Assembly: GCA_021204635.1 (NCBI GenBank)
Contig: JAJPZB010000004.1
Span: forward strand, 1 to 5,544
Direction: 5' to 3'
DNA length: 5,544 nucleotides
DNA from: Opitutia bacterium
GTDB lineage: Bacteria > Verrucomicrobiota > Verrucomicrobiia > Opitutales > UBA953
In this document: piece after piece, positions 1-5,516 of the stretch
Layout of the letters: every line of letters begins with the position of its first letter
How positions within the stretch are numbered: the first letter of the stretch is position 1
Program-made: the position numbers and the translations under genes
The notes under the pieces: model-generated
Database searches by the model: none
Seen by the model: only the letters and a program-made list of their open reading frames with translations
Told to the model about the DNA's origin: nothing

Positions 1-983
1 ATATAGCCCTCGAACCATTCCGAATTTTCTTGATCGTTCTCGCGCGCATCGTTGTCGCCACCTTTGTCGTCGCCGTAGGGCTCGGAATTGTTTTCGGTGG
101 CAGATTTGTCGGCGGCGTCTTTGTTGTCGCTGCCACCGAAGAGATTTCCGATCCCGCCCGCCACAGACTCGACCGCGCCTGTCGCAGAATCTGTGCCGCT
201 GCCGAGCAGGTTGCCGATCTCGGAGAGATCCATGCGGTTGAGGACGTTGAGGAAATTTGCCGCGACGCGCATGCCAAACTCCGTGGCGGTGATGTCTTCG
301 TCGATGCCGACGTTTTGCATGTCAATCGTCACGGGCGGGAGCGGCGTGGGCACGCCGGAATAAATCATTCTCACGGTCGCGCCATCGACGAAAAATCGCC
401 GCGCGCCGACGTAAATTTCTTCTTCCTCTTCGGCATTGTTGTCGCTGTCTTCGGCTTCGTCATTGTTGCCGCTTGCCGCCGTGAGATTGTCGAGCAGCAC
501 GTCGAAATTTGCCTTGCCGTTGAGCGGTTTTTCGTAGGTTGTCGTGAGACCTTCGACTGTGAAATTTTCGATGATGACCTTCGTGCGGCCGTTGCTTTCT
601 GCGAGGCTCACCTCCGCGTTGAGATAGTCGATCGTGACCATGTCTTCGGAGAAATCGCCGCCCGTCGTCGGGTGTCCCATCACGAAATTGCGCATCGTGA
701 GCGACTGTGTGAACGGGTTCACGCTGAGGCTGCCGACGCTGAATTTGTCAACTTGGAGAATCTCGGCGCCATACTTGTTCAGCGCGTATTTACCCACCGC
801 GCTCGGCGCCAAAAGAAGCACGACAATCCCGATGACGACGATCAGGCAAACCGGCACGAGAATCATGAACCAGAGCCGCTTGTAAATTGGCGGTTTGGCT
901 TTTTTGCCGCCGGTTTCAATCGCAGCGTTGTCGCCGCCCGCGTTTGTCGTGGTGCGGGTTTCTTCGTTTGTTTCAGTGTCCAT
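1..983 (-). CDS. AsmA-like membrane-anchored protein, N-terminal part (runs off the window)
   Basis: The frame is open from ATG at 983 to the window edge, giving 327 residues without a stop; the C-terminus is missing. A polar, Thr/Asn-rich cytoplasmic leader (1-36) is followed by one membrane segment (about 37-59, from LWFMILVPV to VVLLLAP). The next part, LNKYGAEILQ then VGSLSVNPFTQSLTMRNF, has the layout of AsmA/DUF748-type proteins: a helix after the anchor, then strands in which a periplasmic region begins. Such proteins are thought to act in outer-membrane lipid transport or assembly. Two acidic, Asn-rich stretches interrupt it, at about 172-190 (five Glu in a row near the end) and 285-325. 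An in-frame TTG at 990-992 would add three residues (MNHM...) and has the better ribosome binding site. The gene lies 43 bases after xth on the same strand, so co-transcription is likely. The coding call is firm; the family call rests on architecture only. A different AsmA/TamB-like or DUF748 member is the main alternative. Confidence 0.78.
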   Translation of the reverse strand, partial: MDTETNEETRTTTNAGGDNAAIETGGKKAKPPIYKRLWFMILVPVCLIVVIGIVVLLLAPSAVGKYALNKYGAEILQVDKFSVGSLSVNPFTQSLTMRNFVMGHPTTGGDFSEDMVTIDYLNAEVSLAESNGRTKVIIENFTVEGLTTTYEKPLNGKANFDVLLDNLTAASGNNDEAEDSDNNAEEEEEIYVGARRFFVDGATVRMIYSGVPTPLPPVTIDMQNVGIDEDITATEFGMRVAANFLNVLNRMDLSEIGNLLGSGTDSATGAVESVAGGIGNLFGGSDNKDAADKSATENNSEPYGDDKGGDNDARENDQENSEWFEGY

Positions 984-989
984 GTGGTT

Positions 990-1004
990 CAATGCTTGTC
1001 CCTC
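990..1004 (-). promoter_or_regulatory. Ribosome binding site favouring a TTG start for the AsmA-like gene
   Basis: On the minus strand GAGGG (1004 to 1000) is followed by seven bases (ACAAGCA) and then TTG (992 to 990), which is in frame with the ATG at 983. This is normal Shine-Dalgarno spacing, whereas the ATG lies 16 bases from GAGGG. The translation start may therefore be the TTG. The difference is only three residues. Confidence 0.5.
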
Positions 1005-1026
1005 GTTTTTTTTGAATCAAGATTTT

Positions 1027-1812
1027 TCAGGCGAAGCGCTCGCGCGGCAGGCGGACTGCGACGGGGCAGTGGTCGGAGCCGAGGACGTCGGCGAGAATTT
1101 CGGGCTCGGAAAACTCGTCTTTCAGCGCCTCCGAGACGAGCCAGTAGTCGATTCTCCACCCCACATTCCGCTCCCGCGCGCGCATGCGGTAGCTCCACCA
1201 CGAATACGCCTTCGCCGTCGTCGGGTTTTTCTCGCGAAAAGTGTCGATAAATCCGGCGGCGAGCGTCTGCGAAAACGACGTCCGCTCCTCGATTGTGTAG
1301 CCCGCGTTGCGCTCGTTGGATTTCGGGTTCGCGATGTCAATCGGCTCGTGCGCGCAGTTGAAATCGCCGCACGCCGCAACGGGCTTTTTCGCCGCGAGCG
1401 CGCTCAGGTGATCGCGAAAATCGGCGTCCCAGCGCATGCGATAGTCGAGCCTCGCGAGCTCGTTTTGCGAATTTGGAACGTAGGCGCAGACGATGAAAAT
1501 TTTGGGAAATTCGAGCGTGAGCACGCGCCCTTCCTGCGGGTGATTTTCGCCGTCGAAATTTGTCGAAACCGACAGCGGCGCGAACTTGGAAAGCACCGCC
1601 GTGCCGGAATATCCGGGCTTGTCTGCGGGGTGAAAAAAGCGGTGCGGGAAAGCGCGCTCAATCGCGGGCGGGAGCTGCAAATCCGCAGGGCATTTTATTT
1701 CTTGCAGGCAGAGAATGTCGGGGGAATATTCCGCCGCGTAGCTCTCAAAATTTTTGCGAAGAACGGCGCGAAGCCCGTTCACGTTCCACGAATGCAGGAG
1801 AATTTTTTCCAT
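1027..1812 (-). CDS. xth: Exodeoxyribonuclease III (AP endonuclease, ExoA/APE1 type)
   Basis: This 261-residue protein is a complete exonuclease III of the endonuclease/exonuclease/phosphatase fold. It cuts the backbone 5' of abasic sites in base excision repair and usually has 3'-5' exonuclease and 3'-phosphatase activity; it acts in the cytoplasm. The catalytic motifs are all present in order: WNVNGLR (9-15, Asn10 and Asn12), LQEIK (36-40, metal-binding Glu38), GYSGTAVLS (67-75), EGRV (94-97), YVPN (111-114, Tyr111), CGDFNCAHEPIDI (148-160, Asp150 and Asn152), GWRIDY (218-223, Asp222) and GSDHCPV (245-251, Asp247 and His248). The length fits the family (about 250-275). The motif wording, especially KPGYSG and HPQEGRV, is closer to ExoA of Gram-positive bacteria and human APE1 than to E. 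coli XthA. Start ATG at 1812 gives the expected N-terminus right before the first motif; there is no clear ribosome binding site. It is separated from the gene before it by a terminator and probably heads a unit with the AsmA-like gene. Confidence 0.96.
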   Translation of the reverse strand: MEKILLHSWNVNGLRAVLRKNFESYAAEYSPDILCLQEIKCPADLQLPPAIERAFPHRFFHPADKPGYSGTAVLSKFAPLSVSTNFDGENHPQEGRVLTLEFPKIFIVCAYVPNSQNELARLDYRMRWDADFRDHLSALAAKKPVAACGDFNCAHEPIDIANPKSNERNAGYTIEERTSFSQTLAAGFIDTFREKNPTTAKAYSWWSYRMRARERNVGWRIDYWLVSEALKDEFSEPEILADVLGSDHCPVAVRLPRERFA

Positions 1813-1825
1813 GGCTTGTCGCGCG

Positions 1826-1866
1826 AATATAAAAAGAAAGCGCTCCCGAATGGAAACGCTTTCTTT
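1826..1866 (-). terminator. Factor-independent terminator after the acidic membrane protein gene
   Basis: A perfect 10-base inverted repeat, AAAGAAAGCG (1833-1842) and CGCTTTCTTT (1857-1866), encloses 14 bases. On the minus strand the second arm runs into a T-rich tract (CTTTCTTTTTATATT). It begins 31 bases past the TAA stop at 1898-1900, so it should end that transcript. It lies only 20 bases before the xth start codon, so xth needs a start site in or just after the hairpin, or depends on read-through. Confidence 0.72.
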
Positions 1867-1897
1867 GTCGCGAGATTTCCCGCGTCAATTTGCGGCA

Positions 1898-2764
1898 TTA
1901 AAAATCGTCGTCGAAGAAATCGTCATCGTCGTCGCTTCCGCTGCCGCCCGACGAACCGGAATCATCGTCATCGTCGTCGTCAAAATCGTCAGACGCCGCA
2001 GACTTTTTCGAGGAAGAACCGCCGCCGGAATACGACGAGGAACTTTCGCCGCGCACCACTGTCGCGAGCGGCTTGCCTGTGTAGAGTTTGCGGAAAGTTG
2101 TGCGCGTGGCGTGGATGCTGAAAGTTTGCCCCGCTTCGTTGCGGACGGTGAGGAGCCCGTTGCGATCGACGTTGACAATGAAAACGCGCGTCCCCACAGG
2201 GATTTCCACCTTGCCGATCGGGCGCTTGTTCTTGTCTGTGAGCGTGACGCGCGAGCCGGCAGTTCTCACCTGAACCGCCTTTGGCCAGGTCGCAGGGCGC
2301 TTTGCGACGACGGCGTAGTCGATCTTCTTCGGTGCAGCCTTTGTTGCGGCTTTTGGCGCGGCATTGTTGTCAGCCGCCGGTTTCGCGTCGTCGTCGCTGC
2401 TGTCGCTGTCGGAATCCGTGTTGTCGCTGTCGCTATCGTCGCCGCTCGCGGAATCGTCGCTGTCGTTGTTGTCGTCGGAGTTGCTTGCCGCCGGCGTCGC
2501 GACGATGGCTTGTTGCGGTGCGAGGACAGGGCTCGTCGTCGCCTGCGCGGTGCTTGTTGCGCGCGCGCCTTTGGCGGCGTTTTCGCGCTCAGCCGCGACG
2601 TTTGCCTTTCCGGCGTCAACCTGACGGAGAATTGTTCCCGCTATGTCTGTATTCACCCAACCGCGTTGTTCGGCGGTCATCCAGCTGATGAAAATCAGCG
2701 CGGCAAGAATCATCCCAATCACTATCTTTAAAATAAGACCTGTATATCCTTTGTCATTTGCCAT
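1898..2764 (-). CDS. Unrecognised single-pass membrane protein with Asp/Ser-rich segments
   Basis: I do not recognise this 288-residue protein. What can be seen, in order: a short N-terminus (MANDKGYTG); one hydrophobic segment (about 10-29, ILKIVIGMILAALIFISWM), which could be a membrane anchor or uncleaved signal; a charged helical stretch (30-66); an Ala/Thr/Pro linker (67-94); an Asp/Ser/Asn-rich stretch (95-126); an Ala/Lys/Pro linker (127-146); a basic, beta-rich domain of about 90 residues (147-238) containing TLTDKNKRPIGKVEIPVGTR and a regular strand-turn pattern reminiscent of small SH3-like barrels; and a Ser/Gly/Asp tail (240-288) ending in a run of Asp broken by Phe. The basic domain between two acidic arms suggests a binding module held at the membrane. 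The gene seems to be its own unit: 145 bases separate it from the hexosaminidase gene and a terminator follows it. Coding is supported by the plausible architecture and by the terminator 31 bases after its stop. Function is unknown. Confidence 0.82.
   Translation of the reverse strand: MANDKGYTGLILKIVIGMILAALIFISWMTAEQRGWVNTDIAGTILRQVDAGKANVAAERENAAKGARATSTAQATTSPVLAPQQAIVATPAASNSDDNNDSDDSASGDDSDSDNTDSDSDSSDDDAKPAADNNAAPKAATKAAPKKIDYAVVAKRPATWPKAVQVRTAGSRVTLTDKNKRPIGKVEIPVGTRVFIVNVDRNGLLTVRNEAGQTFSIHATRTTFRKLYTGKPLATVVRGESSSSYSGGGSSSKKSAASDDFDDDDDDDSGSSGGSGSDDDDDFFDDDF
1901..1993 (-). repeat. GAC/GAT triplet-rich DNA encoding the Asp-rich tail
   Basis: The last 31 codons of the acidic membrane protein consist mainly of GAC and GAT with some Ser and Gly codons, seen on the plus strand as runs of GTC and ATC. 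Seven Asp codons in a row and two further runs of five and three make this a short, imperfect trinucleotide repeat in which copy number could drift between strains. Confidence 0.6.
2387..2476 (-). repeat. Asp/Ser codon-rich low-complexity DNA inside the acidic protein gene
   Basis: Codons 97-126 of the acidic membrane protein are an irregular alternation of Asp, Ser and Asn codons (GAC, AGC, GAT, TCC, AAC). It is imperfect, so it is a low-complexity tract and not a clean tandem repeat. It resembles in composition, but not in exact sequence, the tail at 1901-1993 and the acidic stretches in the AsmA-like gene. Confidence 0.5.
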
Positions 2765-2778
2765 TGTTGTGTCGTGCG

Positions 2779-2812
2779 ATTTGTATTTTTTTACTTTTAT
2801 TTACCCTCGAAT
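2779..2812 (-). promoter_or_regulatory. AT-rich leader before the acidic membrane protein gene
   Basis: Just upstream of ATG 2764 the minus strand is strongly A-rich (TAAATAAAAGTAAAAAAATAC), unlike the GC-rich surroundings, and no Shine-Dalgarno sequence is visible. Such a tract could hold the -10 part of a promoter or an unstructured A-rich ribosome loading site. I find no convincing -35/-10 pair, so the exact promoter is not called. Confidence 0.3.
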
Positions 2813-2909
2813 TGTTCCGAAGCGATTTCCGTCCAATCTTGCAAACAGATTTTTCCAAATCAAGCGGATTTTTTGCACAGACGCCTTTTGCCCCGCCACC
2901 GAGCGAAAT

Positions 2910-4889
2910 TTACTTCTTTTTGTCGGGCGAATAAATCAGCCCGGCAACGGGCTCCGAGCCGTCCGGCGAAACAAAGACAAATGTGAACATCCACTTCACG
3001 AGGCGTACCTGCGATGTGCTGAATGCGCCGACCGGAAGTTTTATCATCACCTTGTTCCATCCCTTGTTGAGTTGCACTTTAAGCGGCGGGCGGACTTCAA
3101 AGTTTTCGTTTTTGAGCGGCGTCTCGTTGCTCCTGCCGCCGTGCGTGTTTTCCCAGCGCGGGGGCGTGATTTCCTTGTCGTTGAGCCAAAAGCGCGATTC
3201 GCGAAAATCCCATTTGCCCTGCGGCGGCGGCAAATCGCTCTCCGAGCGCGAATAATTCTGCGTCTGCGCCCAAAGCCCGACGTTTTGCTGCTTCGGCGAC
3301 CACACCCACGTGAACGCATACGCCGTGTTGTTCGGCTGCGGGTCGCGGTAGTGCGCCATCACCACGGAATTCCCCCACACGTGGCGCAGGTAAATCCCCG
3401 CCCCGCGCTCGATTTCCGTGCCATATTTTTTGCCGTTGAAAGTGTATTCGCTCTTCGGCCCCTCGGTCTCCGGCGGGAACGATTTTGCGAGGTCTCCGCC
3501 GTTCGGAAAGGGCTCCGTTATTCGCCACACGACATCCGCCTGCGGGACGTAGATGAACGGAATGTCTTTGCCAGACGAGCACACATCTTTTTTTGCAATC
3601 ATCAGCCGGCGCTCAAAGTCGCGAAATTCCTTCATTTCCTTTTCGTTGAGCGCGGAAAGATTTGTCCCCGTTTCCCTGAAATATTTCTTTCTGCCGCCGC
3701 GCCACGCCGTTTCCGCAAAGAAAAGCATGTCGGGGTAAAAGCCGTTTTGCGCGAGGATTTTCATCGGCTCCTCGATGTAGCGATCGTGCCACATGCCGAC
3801 GATTCCGCCGGCGATCGTGCCGTCTGCCTCGGGCTTTTCGCCGAGTTGGGAAAAGTAAAGGGCAACGGGGTCGGCAAATGCGTCAAAGTGGTTGATGTAG
3901 TGCAAGCGGGAATCCAACGACGGCGTCCCCGAAAGCGGCCGCCCGCGCGAGCTCCACATTTGCACGAGGTCGATTTCGCCCGGCTTGTAGCTCGCGCCAG
4001 GGTTCCACGTCGCAACTTTCTTCCCGAACGAACGCACATACGCGACCATTTCGGGCACGAAGCTCGGGTTGGTGATTTTCACTTCGTCCGTGCCGATGTG
4101 AATGTATGGCACGACGTCGTTGTCTTCCTTCGGGAAAGCAGTCGTGATGATTTCGTCAAGAAGATTTTTCAAAATTTTCATCCCCTCGGCGCTCTGCATT
4201 CCCGTGCCGAACGTGGTCTCAAACGCCTTGCTGTGGCCCGGCATGTCGATTTCGGGAATGAGCGTCACGTGGCGCTCGCGGCAGAATTTCACGAGCTCCT
4301 TCGCCTCTTTCAGCGTGTAATATTTGCCGTGCTGACGCCCGAAATTCTTTTTGTCGTTGAGCTGCGGATATTTTTTGCTCTCCAAGCGCCAGCCCTGGTT
4401 TTCTGTCAAATGCCAGTGGAAAACGTTGATCTTGTAGCGAGAAAGTATGTCGATCTCGCGCTTTATCTCCGAAAGCGGAATGTAGCTCCTGCCGGTGTCT
4501 TGCATGAAGCCGCGAAACGGATACGCCGGCCAATCGACGATGTCGCAAGCCTTCTGATTTTTGTTCGCCTTGAGCTGACGCAATGTCTGCTCCGCCCAGA
4601 ATTTGCCGCGCGGCGTGACGTGCTTGACCACGACCTCCGAGCTCGTGACCCGCATGCTGTACGCCTCGTCCAACGCGTGCTCCGGAACGCCTTTTATCTC
4701 GCGCACTTTCACGTAGCGCACCCGCGCCGCCGCAACATTTATCGGCGCAGAACCACTCTCGCGATACTTTTGCGGAAGCGGCAAAACAACGCACTCCGCA
4801 AACGCCGTCGCAACTGACGCCACCAACGCCGCGCACAACAGCAACGCTCGGGAAAATGAAAATTTTCTTAGGGCAAGAAACAAACGCAT
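2910..4889 (-). CDS. Secreted glycoside hydrolase family 20 beta-N-acetylhexosaminidase
   Basis: This 659-residue enzyme should remove terminal beta-linked GlcNAc or GalNAc from glycans such as mucin or chitin oligosaccharides, acting in the periplasm or outside. Residues 1-31 are a signal peptide: basic start (Arg8, Lys9, Arg14), hydrophobic core LLLCAALVASVATA, likely cut after AFA31. A small alpha/beta domain (about 34-118) is followed by the family 20 barrel (about 122-435): FRGFMQDTGR (125-134, Arg126 at the substrate-binding position), HWHLTENQGW (158-167), EIDMPGHS (213-220), HIGTDEV (264-270, catalytic pair Asp268-Glu269), MWSSRGR (311-317), GMWHDR (365-370) and AETAWRGG (392-399, active-site Trp). 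A beta-rich C-terminal domain (about 440-655) contains GIYLRHVWG and KGWNKVMIKLPVG and may bind sugar or pack on the barrel. The fourth residue of the catalytic motif is Thr where Gly is commonest. From memory this form and C-domain also occur in a group of gut Bacteroidota enzymes. No strong ribosome binding site is visible; ATG 4889 is chosen because it gives a proper signal peptide. All catalytic motifs are intact. Confidence 0.96.
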   Translation of the reverse strand: MRLFLALRKFSFSRALLLCAALVASVATAFAECVVLPLPQKYRESGSAPINVAAARVRYVKVREIKGVPEHALDEAYSMRVTSSEVVVKHVTPRGKFWAEQTLRQLKANKNQKACDIVDWPAYPFRGFMQDTGRSYIPLSEIKREIDILSRYKINVFHWHLTENQGWRLESKKYPQLNDKKNFGRQHGKYYTLKEAKELVKFCRERHVTLIPEIDMPGHSKAFETTFGTGMQSAEGMKILKNLLDEIITTAFPKEDNDVVPYIHIGTDEVKITNPSFVPEMVAYVRSFGKKVATWNPGASYKPGEIDLVQMWSSRGRPLSGTPSLDSRLHYINHFDAFADPVALYFSQLGEKPEADGTIAGGIVGMWHDRYIEEPMKILAQNGFYPDMLFFAETAWRGGRKKYFRETGTNLSALNEKEMKEFRDFERRLMIAKKDVCSSGKDIPFIYVPQADVVWRITEPFPNGGDLAKSFPPETEGPKSEYTFNGKKYGTEIERGAGIYLRHVWGNSVVMAHYRDPQPNNTAYAFTWVWSPKQQNVGLWAQTQNYSRSESDLPPPQGKWDFRESRFWLNDKEITPPRWENTHGGRSNETPLKNENFEVRPPLKVQLNKGWNKVMIKLPVGAFSTSQVRLVKWMFTFVFVSPDGSEPVAGLIYSPDKKK

Positions 4890-5029
4890 TCACCAACAAT
4901 ATTTCCCGCCCGCAACAATCGCAAACGCAAATCCTGCCACCGTGGCGGCGAGGTTGGTGGCGGGTGAAGGATGGTGGTGAGGATTGGGTTGGTGGTGAGG
5001 GATAGAGGAGGGAAAAGGGATGGTGGCGG

Positions 5030-5060
5030 GGCACGGGCTTGGCGCTACGACAAACGTGCC
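5030..5060. repeat. Inverted repeat GGCACG...CGTGCC
   Basis: GGCACG (5030-5035) and CGTGCC (5055-5060) form a perfect six-base stem around 19 bases. The insert interrupts the G-rich array and is followed 26 bases later by the hairpin at 5087-5100, so the two may be parts of one dispersed element. A short stem with a long loop is weak evidence alone. Confidence 0.4.
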
Positions 5061-5086
5061 ACAGGAATTGTCACGCTGATTTGTTC

Positions 5087-5111
5087 GGGACTAACGTCCC
5101 TCACGATCGTG
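5087..5111. repeat. Paired palindromes: GGGAC-TAAC-GTCCC and CACGATCGTG
   Basis: GGGAC (5087-5091), a TAAC loop (5092-5095) and GTCCC (5096-5100) form a perfect small hairpin. One base later the 10-base palindrome CACGATCGTG occupies 5102-5111. The G-rich repeats resume directly after it. The arrangement of two adjacent palindromes, one with a TAAC loop, is echoed at 5350-5387. Confidence 0.6.
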
Positions 5112-5349
5112 GTAGGGTCGGAGGTGGGATTTGGGTTAGTGGCGGGATGGGTTGGTGGTGAAGGGTTTGTGGTAGGACTTGGGTCAGTGGTGGCGGTCGG
5201 GATTGTTGTGGCAGGTTAGTGGTGAGACTTGGGATGGTGGTGGAGTGGTGGGACTTTGGTTAGTGGCGAGATGGGTTGGTGGTGAGGAAAGAAGCATGGG
5301 TTGGTCGTGGGACTTAGCTTTGTCGCGGAAGATTAGCCTACACGTAATT

Positions 5350-5387
5350 CTCCCGCTAAGTTAGCGGGAGGGGACCGCGTTAGCGGT
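5350..5387. repeat. Paired hairpins (REP-like) at the point where the repeat array changes strand
   Basis: CTCCCGCTAA (5350-5359), one base, and TTAGCGGGAG (5361-5370) form a perfect 10-base inverted repeat. Three bases later ACCGC (5374-5378), GTTA and GCGGT (5383-5387) form a second hairpin. TTAGCGG occurs in both, 19 bases apart (5361-5367 and 5380-5386). The layout looks like the paired palindromes of REP/BIME-type intergenic elements. There is no T-tract, so it is not a typical factor-independent terminator, though a structured RNA end cannot be excluded. Confidence 0.65.
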
Positions 5388-5429
5388 GAGGGAGTGTGTT
5401 CGTTGAACGTCGCCTGACTTTGCTCCCCG

Positions 5430-5516
5430 CCACCAACCCAACCGCCACCACCAACCCCTCCGAAAAATCCTCTCCCCACAAACTCCTGCGGCACTTGCCG
5501 CCACCACCAACCCGGT
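5430..5516 (-). repeat. G-rich repeat units in minus-strand orientation
   Basis: On the plus strand CCACCAAC occurs at 5430-5437, 5448-5455 and 5504-5511, each followed by CC, so the minus strand reads GGGTTGGTGG, the same core as in the array at 4951-5316 but inverted. The stretch between the last two copies (5456-5503) is only loosely similar. The array may continue past the window edge. Confidence 0.7.

Larger units (their letters stand above)
4951..5316 (+). repeat. Degenerate G-rich repeat array, GGGTTGGTGGTG type, plus-strand orientation
   Basis: Units close to GGGTTGGTGGTGAGG recur many times: 4952-4964, 4971-4982, 4986-5000, 5017-5031, 5133-5146, 5149-5164, 5231-5245, 5258-5270, 5273-5287 and 5299-5311. 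Between several of them sits a GGGACTT or GAGACTT linker (about 5175-5180, 5224-5230, 5250-5256, 5309-5315). The best pair is 5134-5161 and 5258-5285: 28 bases with one mismatch, 124 bases apart. A non-repetitive insert at about 5032-5111 contains the palindromes at 5030-5060 and 5087-5111. Unit length varies around 17-19 bases, so it is a decayed or patchwork array and not a clean minisatellite. Confidence 0.8.

Noticed and set aside
30..2121. Long plus-strand open frames at 30-1250 and 895-2121
   Set aside because: They lie opposite the AsmA-like gene and xth, overlap each other, and give Arg- and Cys-rich protein without motifs. The minus-strand genes explain the open frames.
1754..2731. 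A plus-strand open frame of 325 codons and others opposite the acidic protein gene
   Set aside because: The Val/Arg-rich composition is what the complement of Asp/Ser codon runs yields; no domain is visible.
2845..2875. Possible terminator after the hexosaminidase gene (AAATC...GATTT near T-runs)
   Set aside because: The stem is five weak AT-rich pairs and does not lead into a T-tract on the minus strand; not enough to call.
1898..3000. An operon joining the hexosaminidase and the acidic membrane protein
   Set aside because: The 145-base gap with an AT-rich block before the second gene and the lack of a functional link make independent transcription as likely; not claimed.
2643..4817. A 724-codon open frame on the plus strand, opposite the hexosaminidase gene
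   Set aside because: It mirrors the hexosaminidase gene, which has a signal peptide and all family 20 motifs; its own translation is Arg/Ala/Val-rich with no recognisable domain. It is a by-product of GC-rich codon use.
4219..5034. A 271-codon minus-strand frame overlapping the hexosaminidase start
   Set aside because: It is out of frame with the enzyme, crosses its signal peptide and runs into the repeat array; no motif.
4951..5316. CRISPR array
   Set aside because: Unit spacing is irregular, units are degenerate, and there are no unique spacers of constant length.
4971..5364. Plus-strand frames encoding Gly/Val-rich peptides
   Set aside because: They are produced by the degenerate G-rich repeats and have no ribosome binding site or recognisable domain.
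5350..5387. Factor-independent terminator for a gene at the right
   Set aside because: The stems are strong but no T-tract follows on either strand, and paired palindromes with a repeated TTAGCGG fit a REP-like element better.
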